Positions 7,714 to 15,930 of a DNA stretch of 64,000 nucleotides are shown piece after piece. How positions within the stretch are numbered: position 1 is the first letter of the stretch; each line of letters starts with the position of its first letter. The stretch comes from Marispirochaeta sp963667435 (GTDB lineage: Bacteria; Spirochaetota; Spirochaetia; JC444; Marispirochaetaceae). The notes under the pieces were generated by a model, which ran no database searches, was not told the origin of the DNA, and worked only from the letters and a program-made list of their open reading frames with translations. The position numbers and the translations under genes were made by a program. The stretch lies in contig OY763414.1 in NCBI GenBank assembly GCA_963667435.1, positions 1,426,001 through 1,490,000 of the forward strand, in the 5' to 3' direction.

Positions 7714-8912
7714 AACCCGGCCGGGATCTGCAGACGGATCTCCAGATATCCGTCTCCCGGTGGCAGGTTGAACCGGTATACTGAATCATTTGCCGGCTCC
7801 TCCGATGCTGAGACAAACTGAACCATGCCGGTTCCGCGAATAGAAACCTCCTCAACAGGACATCCGCCGGGAGGAATGAGAAACAGAGTCAACGGCATAT
7901 AATACTCAGAAGGATTCAGACGGCCCCGGTACCTGTAGCGATAAATTCCTGCGGCTGCATCAAAATCTGTCAGGCTGATCTCCAGCCTGTTTCGCTGTTC
8001 GATATAGCGGGCCACATCGCCGAAGGTTGCAAACCAAAAATCCTCAGCCTCCAGGCTGTCCAGAATCATGCTGAATGTTTTCATGGGCAATGCTTCCCAC
8101 CCTAAAACAGCTTTATCCATACCGGGAGATTCGATGCCGTGAAAATTCGGGACAAGCCATCCATTACTGCCGAGGATACTGTCCATCACAGCAGTAAGCC
8201 TGGCCCCGGAATCCCGTCGAAGAACTCCTCGAGCCCCTACGGCATATAAATTTCCGGGGGTATCCCCCACAACTCCTCCGAAACGGGGATTGTCCGGATC
8301 ATCAGAAATCCCGCCGGATCGGGCGGCTCGAAACACAGAGGCAGCAGCTTCAAGACCTTCAGATGAAGTTCGCCAGTAGGGCCAGGCAAAACTGAAAACA
8401 GGCTGGTTGGGAATTTCCCTCAGGAGATCCTTTGCTGATTCGGTCATCTCGGAGAAGGCTTTATCCGGATAAGCGGCTAAATCAATATGACCCGCAGAAT
8501 GACTTGCAACCTCATAGCCGGCCGCAGCAATCTCTCTGGCATTGTCCCAGGAAAAAAGCCGGTACTTCGTATCTCCATCCATCCAGAATCCATGGTCCAT
8601 GCTGTCAGTGATAACAAAGAAGGTAGCTGGAATACCTCGCCGTTCAAGTTCCGGAAATGCAGCGAGAAACTGGTCCAGGGTACCGTCGTCAAAAGTTATG
8701 GAACAGGCTGCTTTTGCATTTCCATACCAGGAGACGGGAAACAACTTTGGGGCAGTAGAACAGACTACATTTCCTTTTTCCTCTGCTGTAAAAATGGACC
8801 CCGAGTCCTTTTCCTCTGCAGGTGTTGAGGCACATCCGCCAAGAATAACTATCAGGCCAAGAAGCAGAAGCCTTACACTATAGACAAATAGCTTACAGTC
8901 CCGGGTATTCAT
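7710..8912 (-). CDS. Polysaccharide deacetylase (NodB-type) lipoprotein
   Basis: A 400-residue protein with a lipobox ending in LGGC at Cys27 and a carbohydrate esterase family 4 domain: SITFDDGTLDQFLAAFPEL (metal-binding/catalytic Asp pair) and SHSAGHIDLA (the HxxxH zinc ligands), followed by the barrel's ATFFV strand. It should remove acetyl groups from an N-acetylhexosamine polymer such as peptidoglycan or an exopolysaccharide at the cell surface. The C-terminal 100 residues look like a beta-sandwich. The start at 8912 gives the signal peptide and overlaps the PIG-L gene by 20 bp, indicating translational coupling in one operon. Confidence 0.85.
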   Translation of the reverse strand: MNTRDCKLFVYSVRLLLLGLIVILGGCASTPAEEKDSGSIFTAEEKGNVVCSTAPKLFPVSWYGNAKAACSITFDDGTLDQFLAAFPELERRGIPATFFVITDSMDHGFWMDGDTKYRLFSWDNAREIAAAGYEVASHSAGHIDLAAYPDKAFSEMTESAKDLLREIPNQPVFSFAWPYWRTSSEGLEAAASVFRAARSGGISDDPDNPRFGGVVGDTPGNLYAVGARGVLRRDSGARLTAVMDSILGSNGWLVPNFHGIESPGMDKAVLGWEALPMKTFSMILDSLEAEDFWFATFGDVARYIEQRNRLEISLTDFDAAAGIYRYRYRGRLNPSEYYMPLTLFLIPPGGCPVEEVSIRGTGMVQFVSASEEPANDSVYRFNLPPGDGYLEIRLQIPAGF

Positions 8913-10266
8913 GGGGGGATATCTCCATATTCCAGCTTTGGATAGCATAGTATTCACTCCTGAAGGCAGAAACCATGTCGACCCCGAACACAGAGGCATC
9001 TGCCTGGGTTTGGTGTAAACGAAGAGCCTCCCTCTGCCGGTCTAAAACATTATTACGGCTTACAGAAAGGGCATCCGGATAAAGCTCGTGCTGCCTGGGG
9101 TCTACGGCTAAAAGATGTGCTCCCGGAAGCTGCAGATTTTTGTCTTCCATATATTTAAGCGCTGCCGCCACAGCAATACCCGCAGTTTCATGTTCAAAAT
9201 GCTCTCTTGCGGCAGATGGCCCGTCGGGAGATACAATAATTCCTGGCTGCAGGATACTAATTACCCCGGCAATACGCTCAGCCAGCGCCTCTCTTCCTCC
9301 CCAGGAGTCAAGAACTTCCCCTGTGGTGAGAACATCGGCCAGGCCGTTGTACGGGTGATTGGGAAGCCCGAAGCGGATAAAAAAATCACAACCGAGCACT
9401 TCCAGGGCAGCTTTAACTTCCCGTAGCCGGATCTGTGGCAGGTTTTGTCTCTCCCCTTTATAACCTTCCCTGAAGATGCCGGACTCTCCATCGGTGAGCA
9501 GTAGGACTGCTGTGCGTTTCCCCTCAAGGTCCAGCCTGGATAGCAGGGCTCCGTAATCCAGTGACTCATCATCAGGATGGGCGTGTACAAATAGGACGTC
9601 TATCTTGACTATAGGAATGGTCTCTCCGGCAGCAACCGTTAAAAGATGCCCCTGCTCCAGCATAGCCGATTGCTTAGGTTCATGTTGCTCAGTTGCAGTA
9701 TTAACTGTATCAGAAACTATTGCAGCTGCAGTTGCCGCCTGGGAGCTCTGTGCTCGTACAGAAACAAACAGGCTGAGAGCGAACAGGCAGGATACAAACA
9801 GAAGCAGCAGCAGTATGGAACGAAACCAGACAGGAAATGTCAGACGGAGGGTGTGGCTTGAAAAGGAGAGATGGAACCTCTGATAATCAATACAGGAAAT
9901 TCTCCACCCCGACCAACGCAAAATGGTGCCGGGAGAAAGCCTGCCGGATCGGGAACTGACACCGTTGAAAATCATCTTCCCTTCAGATATAACCTCCGGA
10001 AAACCATCAGTACAGCAGAATACAAGCTCGGTTTTTCGGGCTGGAGAACTCTGCCATAAAGGTTGAGACCGGAATTCTGAACACGAAAAAATAAACCTCT
10101 TCAGCCCCGGATCTGCAAGATACACTTCCTCCCGGTGTCCGTCTTTTTCAATATTTAACAGAATTTTTCCGCCGGAACACGAAAACACCCTTCTGCTTCG
10201 AGACTGCAGATAAAGGAATAAAGCTGTGGAAAATACCAGAATGGGAAGCAGTAGAATTACAGCCAA
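8893..10266 (-). CDS. Membrane-anchored PIG-L/LmbE-family N-acetylglucosamine deacetylase
   Basis: A 457-residue protein with two hydrophobic helices (about residues 2-20 and 148-172), a region between them with an FHA-like beta pattern, and a C-terminal PIG-L domain: HAHPDDESLDYG (zinc-binding AHPDDE motif) and EHFEHE with the third ligand. The family de-N-acetylates GlcNAc-containing lipids or glycosides. The domain follows the second helix, so it may face the periplasm. The start is a TTG at 10266, the only candidate before an in-frame stop, directly behind the preceding gene's terminator. The gene overlaps a NodB-type deacetylase, so two unrelated sugar deacetylases form one operon. Confidence 0.8.
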   Translation of the reverse strand: MAVILLLPILVFSTALFLYLQSRSRRVFSCSGGKILLNIEKDGHREEVYLADPGLKRFIFSCSEFRSQPLWQSSPARKTELVFCCTDGFPEVISEGKMIFNGVSSRSGRLSPGTILRWSGWRISCIDYQRFHLSFSSHTLRLTFPVWFRSILLLLLFVSCLFALSLFVSVRAQSSQAATAAAIVSDTVNTATEQHEPKQSAMLEQGHLLTVAAGETIPIVKIDVLFVHAHPDDESLDYGALLSRLDLEGKRTAVLLLTDGESGIFREGYKGERQNLPQIRLREVKAALEVLGCDFFIRFGLPNHPYNGLADVLTTGEVLDSWGGREALAERIAGVISILQPGIIVSPDGPSAAREHFEHETAGIAVAAALKYMEDKNLQLPGAHLLAVDPRQHELYPDALSVSRNNVLDRQREALRLHQTQADASVFGVDMVSAFRSEYYAIQSWNMEISPHEYPGL

Positions 10267-10281
10267 GACTGTTTAACACCC

Positions 10282-10321
10282 AAAAAAATACCGGGGTCCT
10301 TAATCACGGAGTCCCCGGTAT
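10282..10321 (-). terminator. Rho-independent terminator of secreted protein gene
   Basis: Left arm ATACCGGGGTCC (10288-10299), right arm GGAGTCCCCGGTAT (10308-10321, two-base bulge), followed on the minus strand by a run of U from 10288-10282. It ends only 16 bp before the TTG start of the PIG-L gene. Confidence 0.85.
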
Positions 10322-10345
10322 CAATGCATTTCTGTTGTCGGGCTT

Positions 10346-10984
10346 TCAGCGGCCGAAGCTTACAGCAAGGCTGTTACTTCTCAGCACTATCCAGTCACCT
10401 TTCATGGCTTTATTGTTATCAAGATAAAAATAGACATAGTAAGCAGGATCAAGCGGACTGTATACTTTTACCAGCCCGGTATTTCCATCAACAATAAGTT
10501 TTACGGGAATCTCTTTTTTAAGATTAGCGTTGGTAAGGAGATAAGCATATTTATTCAGGTCGATGCTCTCTTCAAGGTTCATACGAGTATGTGAAACACT
10601 CTTGTATACCTGGGCACTGAGACCTTTGGGAATATCACTAGAAACAGGAGAACTATCGTAATTCAGCCAGAGAAGATAAGAGTTTCCTGAACCCCAGGAT
10701 TTCCGGGGATGCACAGAATCTGCAAAAATATGCATGCCGAATCCTCCATGCAAATCTTCAGCTCCGCCTTCATACCGAACATTGAACTCATAAATCATGG
10801 GTCCACTCTGGGGGATTTTAATATTGACCTTGGCAAGGGGGTCAACATCATCCATCTGATACAATCTGTTTCCGAGCAGCTCCCAGTCGCCTTCGGCAAA
10901 CTGATACTCCGGCAGCCCGGTCTCCGCAGCAAACACCGGGAGGAGGAGACCTACAAGTGCGAGTAAAACTACCACCTTCTTCAT
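10346..10984 (-). CDS. Secreted protein, family not recognised
   Basis: A 212-residue protein with a clear signal peptide (MKKVVVLLALVGLLLPVFA, cleavage near residue 20). The mature part alternates aromatic and polar residues (GDWELLGNRLYQMDD, IYEFNVRYEGG, GGFGMHIFAD, SYLLWLNYD, GLVKVYSPLDP), a pattern of a lectin-like or concanavalin-type beta sandwich resembling the DUF1080 fold; this is inference. AAGGAG lies 8 nt before the ATG at 10984, which is why the longer frame to 11038 is rejected. It has its own promoter and terminator. It may be a periplasmic carbohydrate-binding partner of the adjacent deacetylase operon, but nothing proves this. Confidence 0.65.
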   Translation of the reverse strand: MKKVVVLLALVGLLLPVFAAETGLPEYQFAEGDWELLGNRLYQMDDVDPLAKVNIKIPQSGPMIYEFNVRYEGGAEDLHGGFGMHIFADSVHPRKSWGSGNSYLLWLNYDSSPVSSDIPKGLSAQVYKSVSHTRMNLEESIDLNKYAYLLTNANLKKEIPVKLIVDGNTGLVKVYSPLDPAYYVYFYLDNNKAMKGDWIVLRSNSLAVSFGR

Positions 10985-11023
10985 AGCGATTCTCCTTGAT
11001 ACGTAATTTTTAGGGACTTTACT

Positions 11024-11052
11024 ATGGTAGGTTACCACCCTGTAGCCGTCAA
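11024..11052 (-). promoter_or_regulatory. Promoter of the secreted protein gene
   Basis: Minus strand TTGACG (11052-11047), 17-bp spacer, TACCAT (11029-11024). It leaves a leader of roughly 30 nt with an AAGGAG site. The rest of the 292-bp gap to the OsmC gene shows no further convincing feature. Confidence 0.5.
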
Positions 11053-11276
11053 GTTATTTTTATGTCAGACGTGGGAAGATATAGTATTATTGTAATATAA
11101 AGGCATTTCTGAAAACGCGGTTTTTTCATGACCGGGGAGGAAAGATTTTGTAGAGCCCGCTGCCTGCATCGGAAAATCGTTGAAACGCAAGCGGATTCAG
11201 GGGAAGTTTTGACAACGAAGAATCTGGAGAAACGAGTAGTTTTAGAGAAGCCTATAAAAAATAAACAGGAGATCCC

Positions 11277-11696
11277 ATGAAACATGCAGTAAATTGCACT
11301 TGGAAAGAGGGAATGGCGTTTTCAAGTACTATCGATGGACATACAATAGCATTGGATGCTGCGGAGGAGTTTGGCGGAAAAAACAGCGGGCCCACTCCCA
11401 AGCCTCTTCTGTTGACCTCGCTATCCGGCTGTACCGCCATGGACGTTATCGCCCTGCTGCGGAAAATGAAACAGCCTGTTACATTCTTCAATATCGACAC
11501 GGAGGCCGAACTTACCGAGACCCATCCTAAAACCTATTCCGGAATAACCATGGTGTATCAGTTTAAAAAAAGTGACGGCCTGGATGAAAGCAAAGTTGAG
11601 AAAGCAATAAAACTATCTCAGGAACAGTACTGCGGTGTTTCGGCAATGCTCAAAAAAGCAACCAGCGTCGATTACAGAATAGAATATCTCGATTAA
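11277..11696 (+). CDS. OsmC/Ohr-family peroxide-reducing protein
   Basis: A 139-residue protein of the OsmC family, thiol peroxidases that reduce organic hydroperoxides or peroxynitrite. Two conserved cysteines are visible, in LSGCTAMDV (mid-protein) and QYCGVSAML (C-terminal third), with the typical SLSGC helix start and the GPTPKPLLL segment that precedes it in the family. AGGAGA lies 5 nt before the ATG. It sits beside hcp, which handles nitrosative stress, so the neighbourhood is stress-related, but it is transcribed towards hcp and is not in its operon. Confidence 0.85.
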   Translation: MKHAVNCTWKEGMAFSSTIDGHTIALDAAEEFGGKNSGPTPKPLLLTSLSGCTAMDVIALLRKMKQPVTFFNIDTEAELTETHPKTYSGITMVYQFKKSDGLDESKVEKAIKLSQEQYCGVSAMLKKATSVDYRIEYLD

Positions 11697-11728
11697 TCAG
11701 TAAATCCGAAGGGGGTTTCCCGCAACAT

Positions 11729-11755
11729 AAAAGCCGCCGGAGTATTTCCGGCAGC
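11729..11755 (-). terminator. Rho-independent terminator of hcp
   Basis: Stem GCCGCCGGA (11733-11741) with TCCGGCAGC (11747-11755, one mismatch), followed on the minus strand by UUUU. It separates hcp from the convergent OsmC gene. Confidence 0.75.
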
Positions 11756-11778
11756 TCTACAGTAAACATTTGCGGCAG

Positions 11779-13395
11779 TCAGGCTCCTGCCATCATGGCT
11801 TCAACATCTTCAGTTACAGATCCTGTAGCCTTAATGTTGAAGTTGTCCACCAGCACCTTTGCCACACCTGGAGACAGGAATGCCGGAAGGGTCGGTCCAA
11901 GACGAATTCCCTTAACTCCGAGATACAGAAGTGCCAGCAGAACCGCCACAGCCTTCTGTTCGTACCAGGCAATATCGAAAGAAATTGGAAGGTCGTTTAT
12001 ATCCTCCAGACCGAAGACTTCCTTCAACTTGAGAGCAATCACGGCAAGACTGTATGAATCATTGCACTGACCAGCATCGAGTACCCGGGGAATACCGCCG
12101 ATATCACCGAGATTCAGTTTGTTGTAGCGGTATTTGGCACATCCCGCTGTGAGAATTACAGAATCTTCAGGGAGTGCTTCCGCCACATCGGTAAAATAGT
12201 TTCTGCCAGGCTGCCTTCCGTCACAGCCGGCCATAACAACAAATCGCTTTATGGCACCACTCTTTACCGCATCAACAACCTTATCCGCCAGAGATAGCAC
12301 CTGGGCATGGGCGAAGCCGCCGACAATCTCGCCGGTTTCAATCTCTGTGGGTGCTGCGCAGCCCTTTGCCATGGCAATAACCTCGCTGAAATCCTTGTCT
12401 GCCCCTTCAGCCGGGTCGGAAATATGCTTTACTCCGGGGTAACCGGTTACGCCGGTGGTAAACATTCTCTCCCGGTATGCATCCTTTACCGGAGTAATAC
12501 AGTTTGTTGTCATTACGATGGGCCCGTTAAAGGAGACAAACTCCTTATCCTGCTTCCACCAGGCATTACCGTAGTTACCCACAAAATGGGAGTACTTTTT
12601 GAATGCCGGATAGTAGTTGGCCGGAAGCATTTCCGAGTGAGTATAGACATCGATGCCGGTACCTTCTGTCTGTTTGAGCAGGGCTTCCATATCCTTAAGA
12701 TCATGGCCTGAAATCAGAATCCCGGGATTACTGCGAACGCCAATATTTACAGTGGTGATCTCCGGGCTGCCGTAGGTTTCCGTATTGGCCTTATCCAGCA
12801 GAGCCATTGTATTTACCGCTGTCTCTCCGGTCTTCATAGTCAGGGCCACCAGCTCGTCTGCGGTTTTTTCTTCCAGGGTTGCCGCAAGTGTCTCCACCAG
12901 AAAGACATAGATGGAATCGTCCTCATATCCAAGCTGAGCTGCATGCCGGGCATAGGCGGCAATGCCTTTACATCCATATATAATCAGCTCCTTAAGAGAC
13001 CGCACATCCTCATTGGACTCGGCAAGAACACCAACAACTGCGGCTTTTACCGGCCACTGAGCTTCATCTGCATTCCATACCGCTGCATCGTTAGTAACTG
13101 TTCCGGTAGAAATGGAATCCCGTAGATGCAGGGCATTACGGATAAAACCCTTAATACTCTCATCATCAAAATTGGCATTGGTTATGGTGGTAAATAAACC
13201 ATTGGCAACGACTCGGCCGGCATCCCTTTTTGCAGCTGAATCTCCGCATGCCGATGCAACTGCAGCAAGCCCTTTAAGGGTATAAACCAGAAGATCCTGA
13301 AATCCCGCAGTTTCGGGTTTTTTACCGCATACCCCGCTTACAGTACAACCGGTATTCTTTGATGCTTCCTGACATTGAAAACAGAACATACTCAT
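11779..13395 (-). CDS. hcp: Hydroxylamine reductase / hybrid-cluster protein
   Basis: A 538-residue hybrid-cluster (prismane) protein. The N-terminal CFQC, then GCTVSGVCGK, supplies the four cysteines of the first Fe-S cluster in the class I/III spacing of strict anaerobes. Later landmarks include GHDLKDMEALL, HSEMLPANYYP, the NCITP cysteine, and the AGCAKYRYNKL segment of the hybrid cluster. The protein protects against nitric oxide and hydroxylamine; NO reductase activity is now considered its main role. AGAGGAG lies 7 nt before the start at 13395. It is divergent from a Crp/Fnr-family regulator, the usual HcpR arrangement. Confidence 0.93.
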   Translation of the reverse strand: MSMFCFQCQEASKNTGCTVSGVCGKKPETAGFQDLLVYTLKGLAAVASACGDSAAKRDAGRVVANGLFTTITNANFDDESIKGFIRNALHLRDSISTGTVTNDAAVWNADEAQWPVKAAVVGVLAESNEDVRSLKELIIYGCKGIAAYARHAAQLGYEDDSIYVFLVETLAATLEEKTADELVALTMKTGETAVNTMALLDKANTETYGSPEITTVNIGVRSNPGILISGHDLKDMEALLKQTEGTGIDVYTHSEMLPANYYPAFKKYSHFVGNYGNAWWKQDKEFVSFNGPIVMTTNCITPVKDAYRERMFTTGVTGYPGVKHISDPAEGADKDFSEVIAMAKGCAAPTEIETGEIVGGFAHAQVLSLADKVVDAVKSGAIKRFVVMAGCDGRQPGRNYFTDVAEALPEDSVILTAGCAKYRYNKLNLGDIGGIPRVLDAGQCNDSYSLAVIALKLKEVFGLEDINDLPISFDIAWYEQKAVAVLLALLYLGVKGIRLGPTLPAFLSPGVAKVLVDNFNIKATGSVTEDVEAMMAGA

Positions 13396-13445
13396 GTAAA
13401 CACTCCTCTTTAACACCGGGATCCTGTATTCCCCGGATTCACCTG

Positions 13446-13491
13446 TATAATAAACCTTGAAATCGGAGTAGTTCTGTAATATATGTTACGG
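13446..13491. promoter_or_regulatory. hcp/regulator intergenic promoter with Crp/Fnr-type palindrome
   Basis: A palindrome CTGTAATATATGTTACGG spans 13474-13491 (GTAA at 13476-13479, TTAC at 13486-13489). On the minus strand the hcp -10 box TATTAT lies at 13452-13447 with no good -35, so the predicted hcp start (about 13440) is about 42 bp from the palindrome centre, the class II activation position for Crp/Fnr proteins. On the plus strand the palindrome ends 1 bp before the regulator's ATG, which suggests autorepression. Confidence 0.6.
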
Positions 13492-13492
13492 T

Positions 13493-14197
13493 ATGAGTGA
13501 ATTCTCCTCAACAATCCCCGGAAGAGTGTATCAGGATCTTGCCTCGTCAGCTTTTTTCTCAGGTTTCAGCGTCCGGGAAATACGGGAGCTCTGCAGCAGC
13601 AACCGATGTATATTTAAAACCTTCCACCGGGATGCCCTAATTGCTTTCCGCAGCGATGTCTACGAGAAGTTGCTCCTGCTCTCAAGAGGTATACTTATTG
13701 CAGAGATTGTTGATGACCGCGGAACCAGTCTGAAGGTGGAAAGCCTCACCGGACCGACCCCGGTGGCAACGGCCATTCTCTTTTCCACTGAAGCACTGCT
13801 GCCGGTTCAGCTGCGGGCAGAAACCGACGTGGAGCTTTTGAGTATTTCCAGACAGGGAATCCTGGATATGTGCCGGGAGGATGAACGCTTTCTTAAAGCA
13901 TATTTACGGGATGCTGGCGACAAAGTTACTTTTCTGGCGGAAAAAATACGTCTTTTAAGATTCACCACAATTCGCCAGAAGATTGCAGGCTACTTCCTGG
14001 ACCTTGCCCGCAAACAGGGAACAGAACTGCTTACTCTTCCTTACAACCTTGAAGTAACGGCTGATATGTTCGGTGTCACCAGACCGGCCCTCTCCCGCTC
14101 TCTGTCAAAACTGGTGGAAGCAGAAATACTTGGAAGAGAGGGAAGGGAGTACCGTATTCTGAAAAAGAAGATATTGCAGGAGATGCTTTCAGACTAG
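13493..14197 (+). CDS. Crp/Fnr-family transcriptional regulator (HcpR-like)
   Basis: A 234-residue protein with an N-terminal cyclic-nucleotide-binding-type beta barrel (residues about 20-135), a long dimer helix and a C-terminal winged helix (VTADMFGVTRPALSRSLSKLVEAEIL). It lacks an N-terminal cysteine cluster, so it is not an Fnr-type oxygen sensor; HcpR proteins sense NO through haem or another cofactor (family knowledge). Divergent placement from hcp and a palindrome between them argue that it activates hcp (inference). No ribosome site lies at normal distance from its ATG, so initiation may be leaderless or weak. Confidence 0.8.
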   Translation: MSEFSSTIPGRVYQDLASSAFFSGFSVREIRELCSSNRCIFKTFHRDALIAFRSDVYEKLLLLSRGILIAEIVDDRGTSLKVESLTGPTPVATAILFSTEALLPVQLRAETDVELLSISRQGILDMCREDERFLKAYLRDAGDKVTFLAEKIRLLRFTTIRQKIAGYFLDLARKQGTELLTLPYNLEVTADMFGVTRPALSRSLSKLVEAEILGREGREYRILKKKILQEMLSD

Positions 14198-14211
14198 CCT
14201 TTAACCAGGGC

Positions 14212-14907
14212 TTAAACTTCTTTCATGCGATAGCCGATTCCCCGGACAGTTTCAATGCAATCTCCGGTATTACCCAGCTTTTTTCTTATATTGAGTATTT
14301 GAACATCCACGGAACGCTCTGTTACAGGGTAATCATCACCCTTTATATTTGAAATAATCTGACCCCGGCTGAAAACCCAACCGGGATTTCTGGCAAGAAA
14401 CTCCAGTATCTGATATTCAGTAAGGCTGAGAGAAACGGACTCTCCCTGATTCTCCACCTTATGGCGCAGGGGATCAATTGAAATACCATGAATGGAAATG
14501 GGACCGGTCTGATCCGATTTCTGATCGGTGATGCTTCTGCGGCGCAGAAGGGCACGTACCCGGGCGGTCAGCACCTTGGGGCTGAAGGGTTTGGTAAGGT
14601 AATCGTCCGCTCCTAACTCCAGGCCAAGAATGATGTCCGCCTCATCGTTACGGGCGGTTACCATGAGTATTGGAATATCCCGGCTCTCATCGCTCATTCG
14701 CAGTTTCTTGCATATATCTATGCCGCTTAAACCAGGCAGCATAAGGTCGAGAATTATCAGATCGGGGTTGATACGGCCTGTCTCTTTCAGAGCTTCATCA
14801 CCACGGTGAACACCATGAACGGTAAAGCCCTCTTTTTCGAGATTAAACCGAATCAGTTCAAAAATTGACAGCTCGTCTTCAACAACAAGAACAACAGTTT
14901 TAGCCAT
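14212..14907 (-). CDS. OmpR/PhoB-family response regulator
   Basis: A 231-residue regulator: receiver domain (VVEDELS acidic pocket, phosphoacceptor Asp in LIILDLMLPG, conserved TAR and LTKPF) and a C-terminal winged-helix DNA-binding domain with SLTEYQILEFLARNPGWVFSR and VQILNIRKKLG. The sequence resembles PhoB most. No kinase gene is adjacent, so its partner is encoded elsewhere. GGGGGA precedes the ATG at 14907. It lies 52 bp downstream of the DksA-like gene on the same strand and may be cotranscribed with it. Confidence 0.88.
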   Translation of the reverse strand: MAKTVVLVVEDELSIFELIRFNLEKEGFTVHGVHRGDEALKETGRINPDLIILDLMLPGLSGIDICKKLRMSDESRDIPILMVTARNDEADIILGLELGADDYLTKPFSPKVLTARVRALLRRRSITDQKSDQTGPISIHGISIDPLRHKVENQGESVSLSLTEYQILEFLARNPGWVFSRGQIISNIKGDDYPVTERSVDVQILNIRKKLGNTGDCIETVRGIGYRMKEV

Positions 14908-14959
14908 ATTCCCCCGCAATTAAAGTAAGCTTAGCATACAGGGGATCAGAAAAAAAGAC

Positions 14960-15325
14960 TCAGGCTCGTATTCTTCTGCGGCGGTCTATTTCTGCCTGTG
15001 CCTCAACCGTGTACAGCGCGTAGGGAATAGCCCTGAGACGCTCACGGGGGATCAGCTTACCGCTTTTCAGGCAGTAACCGTAACGCCCGGCTTTGATACG
15101 ACCCAGAGCAGAATCAATCTGCTGCAGCCGAGTCAGCTCCTGGTGACCAAGATGTTCAAGGGTTTTGCGTTCTATGTCGGAACTTGCAAGATCCACCGAA
15201 TCCATAGGTTCGTTTTTCTCACACAATTCTGCCAGTTCACTGCTTTCCTGCACCAGGCGTTCAATGATGCCGCATTTAAGCTCCTGCAGACGTTCCTCCA
15301 TTTCAATTAAGAAAGACTGGTCCAT
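14960..15325 (-). CDS. DksA/TraR-family protein with a degenerate zinc finger
   Basis: A 121-residue protein with the DksA layout: a long coiled coil whose tip carries the conserved acidic DSVDLAS motif, then the globular YGYC...PYAL region. DksA binds the RNA polymerase secondary channel and with ppGpp retunes promoter activity. Of the four zinc cysteines only the first remains; the others read Ser, Thr and Ala. Zinc-independent DksA paralogues exist, for example in Pseudomonas. GGAGGAG precedes the ATG at 15325, so the longer frame is not used. Confidence 0.8.
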   Translation of the reverse strand: MDQSFLIEMEERLQELKCGIIERLVQESSELAELCEKNEPMDSVDLASSDIERKTLEHLGHQELTRLQQIDSALGRIKAGRYGYCLKSGKLIPRERLRAIPYALYTVEAQAEIDRRRRIRA

Positions 15326-15546
15326 CCGAAGACTCCTCCAACATTGTTTTGGGAAACAATATAGTCCGGTTTTCTGAATATTCAAACATTTTTTTTAAGA
15401 AAAGATGAATTTTTTTGAATTATCTGTAAAAATAGTCTGGAAAAATGCAATTTGTTAAAATAGTGTGAAAAACCTTTCAATTGCACTCTCCGGGAAATAT
15501 CAGTAAAATAAAACAGAAAAGATTCTGGAAACAAAAGGAGCACCTG

Positions 15547-15930
15547 ATGGCTTACAATATTGATGACTATCAGAAACGAATCAGTGATCTGCCTGACCAT
15601 GATCAGAAAAGCATTGATATTGCCGCAGAACAGTTAAGAATGCTCCAGGCATCTTTCAATACCGGATCCATGAATATAAATCTCATCACCATGACAAAAA
15701 ACGACCTGATAGAACTCTTCCGGAAGATTGAAACTCTTAAGCTGGAAGAATTCCGTAAAACATGGATGTTTGAACCGCCCTTTAACCCGGCAAAACCGGA
15801 AGAATGGCTGGATCATGCAAAGCAGGTTCGAATCGCATACCTGACCGAACAGTTTGAGCTGATCTCCCGACTGCGAAGCGATGAGCCTGAAGCCTGGGAC
15901 GAAATAAACGAACTCTTCTTTGACGATTGA
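15547..15930 (+). CDS. Conserved-type hypothetical protein, cytosolic
   Basis: A 127-residue, mostly helical, charged protein without signal peptide or membrane segment. I do not recognise the family. AAGGAG lies 7 nt before the ATG at 15547. Its stop overlaps the TTG start of the omptin-like gene (TTGA), so the two are translationally coupled, although one product looks cytosolic and the other is exported. Confidence 0.65.
   Translation: MAYNIDDYQKRISDLPDHDQKSIDIAAEQLRMLQASFNTGSMNINLITMTKNDLIELFRKIETLKLEEFRKTWMFEPPFNPAKPEEWLDHAKQVRIAYLTEQFELISRLRSDEPEAWDEINELFFDD

Noticed and set aside
11049..11285. 78-codon minus-strand frame in the gap before the OsmC gene
   Set aside because: No ribosome site, odd composition, and it overlaps the promoter of the secreted protein gene and the start of the OsmC gene.
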